From contig CAUPES010000003.1 in NCBI GenBank assembly GCA_963510375.1, positions 1 through 64,000 on the forward strand: a DNA stretch of 64,000 bases. Reading direction: 5' to 3'. The translations under genes were made by a program, and so were the position numbers. The notes under the pieces were generated by a model that saw only the letters and a program-made list of their open reading frames with translations, made no database searches and had not been told where the DNA came from. This document shows, one piece after another, positions 7,762 through 16,448 of this stretch (positions within the stretch are counted from its first letter, which is position 1; each line of letters starts with the position of its first letter). The stretch is from Fastidiosipila sp963510375. GTDB taxonomy: Bacteria > Bacillota > Clostridia > Saccharofermentanales > Fastidiosipilaceae.

Positions 7762-8748
7762 TTACACCAGTTTGGGCGCTAGAACTGTAGTGACTTTATA
7801 AGTAGGATCATTGATTTGTTCAATAATTTGCTCGCATGTTTGTTCTGCTAGCAGTTTGGTATCCTGAGCAACTGATTTAAAATATCCAGGTACAATCTCC
7901 TTTGCGAACAAGCTGTCATAACCAACGACCTTTATATCACTCGCAAAATTCGCAGCTTCTAATTTTCTCAATAAACCAAAGGCCATTAAATCATTGCTAC
8001 AAAAAACACCATCTACATTCTCTTCTAGCAAAATATTTATATCAACATTGTATCCCGCTTCAAATCTATAATTACCGGGGAAAATCATTTTCTCATTCAA
8101 AGTTTTTTTATGTTCTTGCAAAGCTCGTCTATAGCCTGCAAATCTTTGTGAAGCATTATAATTATTGAGATCTCCACTAATAAAAGCTACATTTTGACAA
8201 CCTGAATCTAATAAATATTTACTTCCTATATATCCACCACACTCATTATCAAAGCACACTTGATTCTCATTCAGGTCTGGGAATATCCTATCAACTATTA
8301 CACTAGCTACAGAAAATCTAGTTAAAGCTTCACGTTCTTCAGTATTTAATGAGAAGCTTTCATTAGCTGGACAATAAATTAATGCGTCCACCTGATAATC
8401 TTGGAATCTGGCAATCAATTTCTTATCCATATCAAGTTCATCATTACTGTTTGCTACAAATAGTAAATAACCCTTGTCTCGTAATATTATTTCAATATAG
8501 TTCGCCAAACTAGCAAAGAATGGGTTAGATAAATCTGGAATAATCAAACCAATAGTAAAAGTTTTCTGCGATGATAGACTCTTGGCCAACAGATTTGGTC
8601 TATATCCAAGATCTTCAGCAGCTTTTAAGATTTCTTCTTTTTTCTCTGCACTAATTCTAATATCTTTTTCGTTAAGTACCAAAGAAACAGTACTCTCTGA
8701 AACACCGGTCACTTTAGCAATATCTTTTAGTGTTACTTTTTTCCTCAT
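7762..8748 (-). CDS. LacI-family transcriptional regulator
   Basis: 328 residues. The N-terminal helix-turn-helix VTLKDIAKVTGVSESTVSLVLNE (5-27) is the classic LacI DNA-binding domain with hinge helix near residue 50. A periplasmic-binding-protein-like effector domain follows (SKTFTIGLIIPDLSNPFFASL-type start, then a ribose-binding-like fold). It lies just upstream of an operon for nucleoside hydrolysis and ribose phosphorylation, so ribose or a nucleoside is the likely inducer. This is an RbsR-like role by context. Confidence 0.88.
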   Translation of the reverse strand: MRKKVTLKDIAKVTGVSESTVSLVLNEKDIRISAEKKEEILKAAEDLGYRPNLLAKSLSSQKTFTIGLIIPDLSNPFFASLANYIEIILRDKGYLLFVANSNDELDMDKKLIARFQDYQVDALIYCPANESFSLNTEEREALTRFSVASVIVDRIFPDLNENQVCFDNECGGYIGSKYLLDSGCQNVAFISGDLNNYNASQRFAGYRRALQEHKKTLNEKMIFPGNYRFEAGYNVDINILLEENVDGVFCSNDLMAFGLLRKLEAANFASDIKVVGYDSLFAKEIVPGYFKSVAQDTKLLAEQTCEQIIEQINDPTYKVTTVLAPKLV

Positions 8749-8812
8749 ACGTTCCTCAATTTCTTAAAATAGAATTCCAGGCTGTTAACATTATTATTAA
8801 AGCACAAAAATA

Positions 8813-8859
8813 TAATGGTGTCGCCTATTTTAGGAAAACATAAATTGGCAACACCATTA
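8813..8859 (-). terminator. Intrinsic terminator after gpmI
   Basis: TAATGGTGTTGCC and GGCGACACCATTA (minus strand) pair over 13 positions with one mismatch or wobble around a 21-nt loop, followed by TATTTTTG. It separates gpmI from the downstream LacI gene. Confidence 0.7.
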
Positions 8860-8945
8860 ATAATTATTTCATTATATATTTTGTTTTAGAAACTCAAATC
8901 TAAATAAATTAATTTTGACACGCTTCTTAGTACAAACAGGTTGAA

Positions 8946-10538
8946 TTACTCAACCATTGATTCATTCCAATTCCAGCTTACATCTGGTTTTGCTACACCT
9001 AATACGTCACATACTGTTGCAGCTAGGTTACTCAAACCATACTCACCTTCTTTGAACTTCCATTCATGATTGTCATCACAAATATAGAATGGTACAGGGT
9101 TAGTAGTGTGACTTGTCTTAGCAACTGGATTTCCATCTTTATCTTTCTTGTCAGCAAACATTACTTCCGCATTACCGTGATCTGCTGTAATCATAAGTGT
9201 ATAACCAGCTTTTTCACAAGCTCTGTAAATACGACCAATTGCCAAGTCTACTGCTTCCATTCCAATAATTGTTGATTCATAAACACCTGTATGTCCAACC
9301 ATATCACCGTTAGCAAAGTTACAACGCAAGAAGTCAAATTTATCTGATTCAATTGCTTCAATCAATTTTGTAGCAACTTCTGCTGACTTCATCCATGGAG
9401 TTGTTTGGAATGGTACATTGTCTGATTTTACTTCTTCATATAATTCTAGAGCTTCATTAATGTAACCAGATTTATTACCGTTCCAGAAGTATGTAACGTG
9501 ACCGAATTTTTGTCCTTCTGCTACTGCATAAGCTTTGACGCCTAAACCGCATAGATGTTCACTTAAAGTATTACTAATATTTGGAGGGCTTACCAAATAG
9601 TGTGAAGGAATATGAACTTCTGTATCATACTCAAGCATACCCGCATATTTAATCTTAGGATATTTTACTCTATCAAATTCTGAAAAATCTTCTTCGTCGA
9701 AAGCTCTACTAATCTCAATCGCACGGTCACCACGGAAGTTATAGAAGACAACACTGTCTCCATCTTCTACAGTACCAATAGGTTCACCATTTTCTGCTAC
9801 TACAAAAGGTGGAACATCTTGGTCGATGCAGCCTGTTTCTTCTGTCAAAGTCTTGTAAGCTTCAGTACCATTGGCAAATTGTCTACCTTCACCTAATACG
9901 TGAGTCTTCCAACCTAACTCAACCATTGGCCAATTAGCTTCATATCTATCCATGGTAATAACCATACGACCACCACCAGAAGCTACTCTTGCATCAAAGT
10001 TATCGTCACTTTGCTCTCTTAGGAAGTTCTCAATATCTTCAATAAATCCACCACCTGATGTTGGAGGGGTATCACGACCATCAAACAGAACATGAACTCT
10101 AACCTTATTAACTCCCTCAACTTTTGCTTCTTTTACTAAAGCTTTCAAGTGATCAATGTGTGAGTGAACACCACCATCAGAAAGTAAACCTAAAAAGTGG
10201 AAAGTTCCATCATTTTCTTTTACTTGCTTAACTAAGTCCTTCCATGTCTCTGATTCAAAAATTCTTCCAGAATCTACTGATTCATTAACCAATTGAGCAC
10301 CTTGTGAGTAAATTTGTCCCGCACCCATTGCGTTGTGTCCAACTTCACTATTACCCATGTCTGAGTCACTAGGTAAACCAACTTCAGTACCATGAGCTTT
10401 GATAGGACGCATCATATATTTATCTGCTAAAAAGTCTAAATTAGGTGTTCTAGCGTTCAAAACAGCGTTACCGTATTCTTTATCAGAAATACCAACACCA
10501 TCCATAACAACCAAAACTACTTTGTTATCGACTGCCAT
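8946..10538 (-). CDS. gpmI: 2,3-bisphosphoglycerate-independent phosphoglycerate mutase
   Basis: 530 residues, slightly longer than the usual 510. Interconverts 3- and 2-phosphoglycerate in glycolysis through a phosphoserine intermediate with two Mn2+ ions. The alkaline-phosphatase-fold start VVMDGVGIS (10-18) gives the first metal ligand. The catalytic Ser is in PSDSDMGNSEVGHNAMGAG (about 56-74). DGRDTPP (153-159) and TADHGNAE near residue 450 are the other active-site motifs. GGAGG precedes the ATG by about 10 bp. It has its own promoter and terminator. Confidence 0.95.
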   Translation of the reverse strand: MAVDNKVVLVVMDGVGISDKEYGNAVLNARTPNLDFLADKYMMRPIKAHGTEVGLPSDSDMGNSEVGHNAMGAGQIYSQGAQLVNESVDSGRIFESETWKDLVKQVKENDGTFHFLGLLSDGGVHSHIDHLKALVKEAKVEGVNKVRVHVLFDGRDTPPTSGGGFIEDIENFLREQSDDNFDARVASGGGRMVITMDRYEANWPMVELGWKTHVLGEGRQFANGTEAYKTLTEETGCIDQDVPPFVVAENGEPIGTVEDGDSVVFYNFRGDRAIEISRAFDEEDFSEFDRVKYPKIKYAGMLEYDTEVHIPSHYLVSPPNISNTLSEHLCGLGVKAYAVAEGQKFGHVTYFWNGNKSGYINEALELYEEVKSDNVPFQTTPWMKSAEVATKLIEAIESDKFDFLRCNFANGDMVGHTGVYESTIIGMEAVDLAIGRIYRACEKAGYTLMITADHGNAEVMFADKKDKDGNPVAKTSHTTNPVPFYICDDNHEWKFKEGEYGLSNLAATVCDVLGVAKPDVSWNWNESMVE

Positions 10539-10611
10539 ATCGTATTTTCCTCCTCTTGTGTGTCAATAATTAGCTTCATATTGCTATTTATTATTCAAGT
10601 ATTCGCTCTTC

Positions 10612-10640
10612 ATTTTACACCAGTTTATCTATTGCTTCAA
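10612..10640 (-). promoter_or_regulatory. Promoter of gpmI
   Basis: Minus-strand TTGAAG (10635-10640) and TAAAAT (10612-10617) with a 17-bp spacer, 74 bp before the gpmI start codon and just after the terminator of the preceding GNAT gene. Confidence 0.6.
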
Positions 10641-10654
10641 TTAATAGACTTAAG

Positions 10655-10688
10655 AAAAGAGGATCAACCTGGAAGTTGCTCCTCTTTT
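10655..10688 (-). terminator. Intrinsic terminator after the GNAT gene
   Basis: Minus strand: AAAAGAGGA pairs with TCCTCTTTT (9 bp) plus an inner AAC/GTT, followed by TTTTCTT. It ends the transketolase-adenosyltransferase-GNAT transcription unit. Confidence 0.75.
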
Positions 10689-10717
10689 GTACACAATAAG
10701 ATTAAAACTTTATTAAA

Positions 10718-11212
10718 TTATTCATCCTGAATCCTAAGTCCATGCAAAAAATCTTTATACGGTCCTGGAGTAGAATTTTCTATCATTACTGCTCCACAAA
10801 CTTTTTCATAAAACACTCTAGGACCTACACCACCAATAATTGCATATTGATAGCCCTCTGCATACATAGCATGTAAAGATTGTAATAATAAAGCTTTACC
10901 TATACCTTTACCTCTATATTCTTCCAAAACAGCTGTTGGTCCAAAGAAGTCCAAAGCAGTTGCGTTGTAACAAGCGTACCCTAGAAGCTTACTACCTTCA
11001 GTTGCAACAAATAAGCTAATTGGTTTATTACTAAAACAGACGTCAGCTTCACCTGCACTTCTCGGATTTCCAACTTCATTCTCTACAAAATCTAAGATAG
11101 CTTTTTTGTCAGGTGCCATTGCTCTTCTAATTTGAATCCCTTGAGCTGCTAATTCTTCTAGTTTCTTCTCATTTGATGGTAGATCATACAATCTAACTAA
11201 CATATCTGCCAT
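10718..11212 (-). CDS. GNAT-family N-acetyltransferase
   Basis: 164 residues. The acetyl-CoA-binding motif is FGPTAVLEEYRGKGIGKALLLQSL (about 93-116), followed by GYQYAIIGGVGPRVFYEKVCGAV, the end of the GNAT core. A good AAGGAG site is 7 bp before the ATG. It is the last gene after transketolase and the cobalamin adenosyltransferase and is followed by a terminator. Substrate unknown. Confidence 0.82.
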   Translation of the reverse strand: MADMLVRLYDLPSNEKKLEELAAQGIQIRRAMAPDKKAILDFVENEVGNPRSAGEADVCFSNKPISLFVATEGSKLLGYACYNATALDFFGPTAVLEEYRGKGIGKALLLQSLHAMYAEGYQYAIIGGVGPRVFYEKVCGAVMIENSTPGPYKDFLHGLRIQDE

Positions 11213-11293
11213 TTTCGAACTCCTTATAAATCATAAGCCTGTATGCATAACGTCGCTCATATCTCTTACATATACATTTTATGTAAAATCTAA

Positions 11294-11893
11294 CTAGTCA
11301 AAAATATCTTCCTTGCCAATGTCAAGATGAAAAACATCGCCACCTCGCTCATAGGCAACATCTTTTTGGTTTAGCTTTGCATTCGTGCTACGTGCAATAG
11401 CAAATAGATAATCAGAAAGCCTATTAATAAACTTCAAAGCATAAGGGTTAGTCGCTTCTATTTGCATAAATGTGACTATCCTTCTTTCAGCTCTTCTACA
11501 AATAGTTCTACAGACATGAAGCATTGCAGAAATTTCACTTCCACCAGGTAGAATAAAGGTTTTTATTTCTGGAGATTCTTTTGCATGTTCATCAATTCTA
11601 GCTTCCAACCATTCTACAGCTTTTTCGCTAGTTCTATAAGAATAACGCTCATCTCCTGCCGGAGTAGCAATATCATTACCACAGTCAAAGAGTAAGTGTT
11701 GTATTTCAAGTAATTCTTCACTCAAACTTTTTAAGCATTCAATTTCATTTACCTTAACTCTAGCTAAACCTATGAAGCTATTTAATTCATCAATGGTTCC
11801 ATAAGCTTCGACTCGGGCATCGTCTTTGAAAACCGTTTTGCCACCAATAGTTTTGGTTTCTCCTTTATCACCAACTCTTGTATATATTTGCAA
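11294..11893 (-). CDS. PduO-type cob(I)alamin adenosyltransferase
   Basis: 199 residues, normal for the family. It transfers adenosyl from ATP to cob(I)alamin, making coenzyme B12. The N-terminal TRVGDKGETKTIGG is the ATP-binding motif, and CRRAERRIV (about 134-142) followed by NPYALKFINRLSDYLFAIAR is the family signature. The start codon is TTG, supported by GGAGG 8 bp upstream and by the family's usual TRxGDxG start. It lies 47 bp after transketolase. Its presence implies B12-dependent enzymes elsewhere in the genome. Confidence 0.9.
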   Translation of the reverse strand: MQIYTRVGDKGETKTIGGKTVFKDDARVEAYGTIDELNSFIGLARVKVNEIECLKSLSEELLEIQHLLFDCGNDIATPAGDERYSYRTSEKAVEWLEARIDEHAKESPEIKTFILPGGSEISAMLHVCRTICRRAERRIVTFMQIEATNPYALKFINRLSDYLFAIARSTNAKLNQKDVAYERGGDVFHLDIGKEDIFD

Positions 11894-11940
11894 AGCTTTA
11901 GCCTCCTAACAAAAGTTTTAAATATTTTTCAAAATAAAAT

Positions 11941-13938
11941 TTAACCTAATAAATTCTTAACTTCTTTAATCACATTCTCTTTTGTGAAACCGAACTCTTT
12001 ATAGAGAGCATCAATAGGCGCTGATTCTCCGAAACGATCTATTGCAATAATACTACCTTCGCGTCCAACATATTTGTACCACGACATTGATGCTGCAGCT
12101 TCAATACTTACTCGTTTTGTAACTGACTTAGGTAGAACGCTTTCTCTATACTCAAGATCTTGCTCTTCAAAAGCTTCAAAGCAAGGCATAGAAACAAGTC
12201 TTAAACTTAAGGTAGAATCTTCTGCAAGCAATTCATCATAAGCTGCTTTAGCTATCTCCAACTCTGAACCTGTCGCCATAATAATTAGTTCTGGTTTGTT
12301 ATCTTTTACATTATTCTCTTCTAAGATATATGCACCCTTCATAGCTTTTTCGGCTGAGGTATTCTCTAATGTTTCAACCTTTTGGCGTGTCAAGGCCAAT
12401 AAAGCAGGACCTGGTCTATTTGCAGTTGCATAAGCCGCAACGGTTTCTTTACCATCAGCAGGCCTCCAGACCCATAGGTTCGGCATAGCACGTAAACCAC
12501 TTAGATGTTCAATAGGTTGATGTGTTTGACCATCTTCTCCTAAACCAATACTGTCGTGTGTCATAACAAACATAGTTGGTATTTCCATCATAGCTGCTGA
12601 ACGTAAATCGTAGTACATATACTCAATAAACACTAAGAATGTTGCACAGAAACTACGTAAACCTGCCAACGCTAAACCATTAGCAATTGCACCCATAGCA
12701 AATTCTCTAACACCATAATGAATATTTTTGCCTGAGAAATCATTTCTGTTCATGAAACCTGAGTCTTTCAAATCGGTTGAGTTTGAACCAGCTAGGTCAG
12801 CCGAACCACCAACCAATAGTGGATCAACCTGGCTCCATTTATTTAGTACAGCTCCAGAAGTTGATCTAGTAGCTTGTTTACCTGAGAAATCTTCAATTCC
12901 TGCAATATCAAGAAGATTTGACCATTCGCCACTGAAATACATTCTTAGGGCTTCAGCTTTTTCATTATCTTTGCTTAAATATCTCTCTACAAGTTGTTGC
13001 CAATCATGATTTTCAACTTGATCAGCTTTCTTAATTTCACGGCAATAATCTAAAACTTCTGGTGAAACAAAGAATGATTCTTCTGGATTCAAACCTAATT
13101 TCTTCTTAGTTTCTTTTACCCCATCTTCTCCTAAAGGATTACCATGAGATTTGTTGGAATCTTCAACAGGTGAAGAGAAACCGATTAAAGTCTTAACTTC
13201 TATCAAACTTGGTCTATTTTTTTCAGCTTTAGCCGCTTCAATTGCTTTACCAATTGCTTCAGTATCATTTCCATCTTCAACTAATTGAGTATGCCATCCA
13301 TAAGCTTCGTAACGTGCTCTAACATTCTCTGTGAAGGCTATTTCTGTATTACCATCAATAGTTATATTATTTGAATCATAGAGAACTATTAAATTTCCAA
13401 GACCTAAATGGCCTGCAAATGAAGATGCTTCAGCTGTAATACCTTCCATCAGGCAGCCATCACCTGCAATTACAAATGTATAGTTATCGAAAATCTTCTC
13501 TTCATCTGTATTAAATATCGCGGCTAAATGTCTCTCGCCCAAGGCTAAACCTACTGCAGTAGCTAAACCTTGACCTAAAGCACCTGTAGTAGCTTCAATA
13601 CCTCTAGATAACTCGTAATCTGGGTGACCTGGAGTCTTTGAACCAAATTGACGGAAGTTTTTGAGGTCCTCAATTGTATAATCATGTCCAAATAAATAGC
13701 TCATTGAGTAAAGCATTGCTGAACCATGTCCTGCACTCAAGATAAATCTATCTCGATTAGCCCAAGTAGGGTCTTTCGGATTAAACTTCATGTGATTTGC
13801 CCATAATTCGAAAATCATTGGCATAGCTCCAAGTGGCATACCTGGGTGTCCTGAGTTGGCTGTCTGAACCATATCTATAGCCAATCCTCTAGCTTCAGCT
13901 ATTGCTTGAGCTTGCATTCTTAAATCATTCTTTGACAT
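11941..13938 (-). CDS. tkt: Transketolase
   Basis: 665 residues, full length. Transfers two-carbon units in the pentose phosphate pathway with thiamine diphosphate. Visible motifs: SGHPGMPLGAMP near residue 29, GHGSAMLYSMSYLFG near 70, the ThDP-binding GDGCLMEGITAEASSFAGHLGLGNL at about 155, and the pyrimidine-domain HDSIGLGEDGQTHQPIEHLSGLRAMPN at about 465-490. GGAGG lies 6 bp before the ATG. It fits the neighbourhood: ribose 5-phosphate from the nearby nucleoside operon enters this pathway, and the thiamine transporter later in the window supplies the cofactor. Confidence 0.96.
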   Translation of the reverse strand: MSKNDLRMQAQAIAEARGLAIDMVQTANSGHPGMPLGAMPMIFELWANHMKFNPKDPTWANRDRFILSAGHGSAMLYSMSYLFGHDYTIEDLKNFRQFGSKTPGHPDYELSRGIEATTGALGQGLATAVGLALGERHLAAIFNTDEEKIFDNYTFVIAGDGCLMEGITAEASSFAGHLGLGNLIVLYDSNNITIDGNTEIAFTENVRARYEAYGWHTQLVEDGNDTEAIGKAIEAAKAEKNRPSLIEVKTLIGFSSPVEDSNKSHGNPLGEDGVKETKKKLGLNPEESFFVSPEVLDYCREIKKADQVENHDWQQLVERYLSKDNEKAEALRMYFSGEWSNLLDIAGIEDFSGKQATRSTSGAVLNKWSQVDPLLVGGSADLAGSNSTDLKDSGFMNRNDFSGKNIHYGVREFAMGAIANGLALAGLRSFCATFLVFIEYMYYDLRSAAMMEIPTMFVMTHDSIGLGEDGQTHQPIEHLSGLRAMPNLWVWRPADGKETVAAYATANRPGPALLALTRQKVETLENTSAEKAMKGAYILEENNVKDNKPELIIMATGSELEIAKAAYDELLAEDSTLSLRLVSMPCFEAFEEQDLEYRESVLPKSVTKRVSIEAAASMSWYKYVGREGSIIAIDRFGESAPIDALYKEFGFTKENVIKEVKNLLG

Positions 13939-14087
13939 TGATAACCTCCGTTATTAAATATGCTTTTTTCTGTAAATAGTTTAGCACATCTAATCTGTTA
14001 TTTGCTAAGCTATAATAAAACATTAGTTATTTTTCTAATTTATTAGTAAGATGAATGAAAAACTATATTTAAGAATTAGGAGGAATT

Positions 14088-15557
14088 ATGTCCGAAAATA
14101 TTTTTAATTTTCTCTCTGAAAATAACGAAGAGATTTTTGAACAAGCAATGGCTCTCCCTAGCGAAAGTCAATTAGAATACCACTATTCTGAACTAGCTGC
14201 TTTTATGCACTTTGGTGTCAACACTTTCACAGGTAGAGAATGGGGTACAGGAGAAGAATCTCCGGAAATTTTGAATCCGGAAAATTGGAACCCAGATGGT
14301 ATGGTCAAAGCACTTAAAGATGCTGGCTTTAAGCGTTTAATTATCACAGCAAAACATCACGATGGTTTCTGTCTATGGTTCAGTAAATACACTGATCATA
14401 CGGTTGAGCATTCACCGTTCAAAAGAGATATCTTAGCTGACTTGTCTGCTGCCTGTACTAAGTACGGTCTGGACATGGGCTTGTATCTTTCCCCATGGGA
14501 TGCTCACGAACCTAGTTATGGTTACGGTACTGGTTATGATGACGCTACTGATAGCAACGGCGACTACAATGAATTCTACATGAACCAAATTCGTGAAATT
14601 TGTGAAGATCCTAAATATGGACGTGACGGTAAATTTGTCGAGTGGTGGCTAGATGGTGCTAAAGGTGAAGGTGCCGATGCCCAAGAATATAAGTTTGAAG
14701 AATGGATTGCCATTATCAAAGAGAACAACCCCGGAATTAATATCTTTGGCGCAGGCGTATTAGGCGGCATCTACTGGGTAGGTAACGAAAACGGTTATGC
14801 TCCTGATCCATGCTGGTATACAGCAAACAGTAATGATTCCTCTGACACAACCAAACTTGCACTTGATCCCAATGGTATTTACTGGAGCATACCAGAATCT
14901 GATGTATCATTGTACAAAGGTTGGTTCCATCACCCAGGAGATGAGCCAAAAAACCAATCAGAATTGGCATACATCTACCTAAACTCAATCGGTAGAGGTT
15001 CTACACTTTTGCTGAATATTCCTCCAACCTTTAAAGGTGATTTCGCTGATGATGCTTATGAAAGTTTAGAAAACTTTGCTCAAGCAGTAGGCACAATAAA
15101 AAATGACATCTATACATTTGAAGATGGAGAACTAGAACAATCTTCAATGCAAGAATTAGATAATGTTGCTATCGCATTTGATGAAGAAGAAATTTCAGAA
15201 TTAACCTGGACTTTACCTGAAGCAAGCAGCTTTGATGTAATCAACATTGCAGAAATGATTGAATTTGGTCAAAGAGTTGAAGAGTTTTCTATCTCTGTAA
15301 AATCAGCCAATTCAGAAACATTTGAACACATTTATCACGGTACAACAATTGGACACAGAAGACTTGTCTTATTGCCAGATGAATTTAGAGGAAGAAAAAT
15401 TGAAGCTATTAAGATTAAATTTAAGCTTCTTGCTGATAAATCACCTCTATTATTACGTGAGCTCAGCATCACCAATCTCCATGAACTTTGGAAAAATCCA
15501 AACTCTGCAGATCCTGCTCCACTACCTGGTGTAGAACCTGGAGATCCAGATTGGTAG
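14088..15557 (+). CDS. GH29 alpha-L-fucosidase-like glycosidase, cytoplasmic
   Basis: 489 residues. The N-terminal two thirds match the GH29 barrel: AFMHFGVNTFTGREWG, RLIITAKHHDGFCLWFS, then KFVEWWLDGAKGEG near residue 185, where the Asp of WWLDG is at the nucleophile position. A beta-rich C-terminal domain follows (about 370-470). There is no signal peptide, so the enzyme should act on imported fucosyl oligosaccharides inside the cell. It stands alone on the plus strand with a strong AGGAGG site. No fucose transporter or catabolic gene is adjacent, so specificity is uncertain. Confidence 0.85.
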   Translation: MSENIFNFLSENNEEIFEQAMALPSESQLEYHYSELAAFMHFGVNTFTGREWGTGEESPEILNPENWNPDGMVKALKDAGFKRLIITAKHHDGFCLWFSKYTDHTVEHSPFKRDILADLSAACTKYGLDMGLYLSPWDAHEPSYGYGTGYDDATDSNGDYNEFYMNQIREICEDPKYGRDGKFVEWWLDGAKGEGADAQEYKFEEWIAIIKENNPGINIFGAGVLGGIYWVGNENGYAPDPCWYTANSNDSSDTTKLALDPNGIYWSIPESDVSLYKGWFHHPGDEPKNQSELAYIYLNSIGRGSTLLLNIPPTFKGDFADDAYESLENFAQAVGTIKNDIYTFEDGELEQSSMQELDNVAIAFDEEEISELTWTLPEASSFDVINIAEMIEFGQRVEEFSISVKSANSETFEHIYHGTTIGHRRLVLLPDEFRGRKIEAIKIKFKLLADKSPLLLRELSITNLHELWKNPNSADPAPLPGVEPGDPDW

Positions 15558-15582
15558 GGATTATTGCTTCATATTGGGTAAT

Positions 15583-15683
15583 AAAAAAGTAAAGAACTCA
15601 CTTAATTTATGATGTGCCCCCAAAAGTTAGACCAAAATCTAACGATTGGGAGGTCGGTACATTTAATTAAGTGGGTTCTTTTT
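15583..15683. terminator. Bidirectional terminator hairpin between fucosidase and V-ATPase operon
   Basis: A 17-bp stem with one mismatch (15591-15607 with 15665-15681) encloses a 57-nt loop and is flanked by A6 (15583-15588) and T5 (15679-15683), so it can end both convergent transcripts. The loop itself contains two IS3-like ends. Confidence 0.7.
15613..15661. mobile_element. Remnant made of two abutted IS3-family ends
   Basis: The 49-bp segment begins TGTGCCCCCAAAAGTTAGA and, on the other strand, TGTACCGACCTCCC followed by AATCGTTAGA. Both resemble inverted repeats of IS150-type IS3 elements (TGT, C-rich block, GTTAGA). The inner GTTAGA (15626-15631) and TCTAAC (15638-15643) are only 6 bp apart, so no transposase remains. 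Likely an internally deleted element; family assignment rests on the end sequences. Confidence 0.45.
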
Positions 15684-15709
15684 AACTAACTAAATATAGA
15701 ATAATACTT

Positions 15710-16408
15710 CTACTTATTAAATCTCTCCTTATACTCCGCAATATTCTTAGCAGTTTCAGCTCTAGCTTTTTCCTGCTCATCTGCGATAATCTGATCTTTG
15801 ACTTTCATTAATCTAGTAATGTTATCACGCTCATTCTCTTCAAGTCTCATACTGATACTCTTTATCTGAGCTTCCATTTCAGGAATCATGAAGTGTTCAA
15901 GTGAGTTAACCCTTCTACGAGTAGTCTCTATCTCTCTAGCTAACATCTGAATTTCTTTCTCAGCACTTGCTAGAGCTAGCAAAGCTGGGAAGGCTTTTTG
16001 CAAATATTCAATCGCAGTATCTAATTCAGAACTTGTACTAGCCAAGCCATAAGGATAACTACCTTCTTCTAGTTCATCTTTAAAATTAATCTCAAATTGC
16101 GGAATGCTCAGGGACATGACACTAAGTTCTTCAACCTTGACCTTCAGCGGTTCAGAGTTAAGCAAAAGTGCTTCGTTAATAACCTTGCTACCATTAACAG
16201 ATTCAGCAATTGTCATCGCTGCATTAGCATCTTCTAGCAGAGTATCTACCAATTTACGCAACTTCGTGGCATGCTCAATTCGCTCTACGAAGAAACGCAT
16301 CAAACCATCACGTTTATCTTTTAGTAGTTTGTGACCTCTAGATGCAACTTTTAGCCTTGATTTCAAGCGCATAAGTTCCATCCTATTCGGACTTACTCTA
16401 TTTGCCAT
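15710..16408 (-). CDS. ntpD: V-type ATP synthase/ATPase subunit D (central stalk)
   Basis: 232 residues, almost entirely helical, forming the coiled-coil rotor axle inside the A3B3 hexamer. The conserved start RVSPNRMELMRLKSRLKVASRGHKLLKDKRDGL is diagnostic of the subunit D family, as is the C-terminal pair NSLEHFMIPEMEAQIKSISMRLEENERD. A GGGGAG site precedes the ATG. It is the last gene of the operon, as in Enterococcus hirae ntpFIKECGABD, and is followed by the shared terminator. Confidence 0.95.
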   Translation of the reverse strand: MANRVSPNRMELMRLKSRLKVASRGHKLLKDKRDGLMRFFVERIEHATKLRKLVDTLLEDANAAMTIAESVNGSKVINEALLLNSEPLKVKVEELSVMSLSIPQFEINFKDELEEGSYPYGLASTSSELDTAIEYLQKAFPALLALASAEKEIQMLAREIETTRRRVNSLEHFMIPEMEAQIKSISMRLEENERDNITRLMKVKDQIIADEQEKARAETAKNIAEYKERFNK

Positions 16409-16448
16409 AATCTCCCCTCAAATTCTAAGTTCTTACATTAATTATTGA

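Noticed and set aside
11941..13938. Transketolase as possible 1-deoxyxylulose-5-phosphate synthase
   Set aside because: Length 665 and the GHPGMPLGAMP and HDSIGLGEDGQTHQP motifs are specific to transketolase.
14737..14988. Overlapping frames on both strands within the fucosidase gene
   Set aside because: The GH29 motifs account for the sequence; the alternatives lack start signals.
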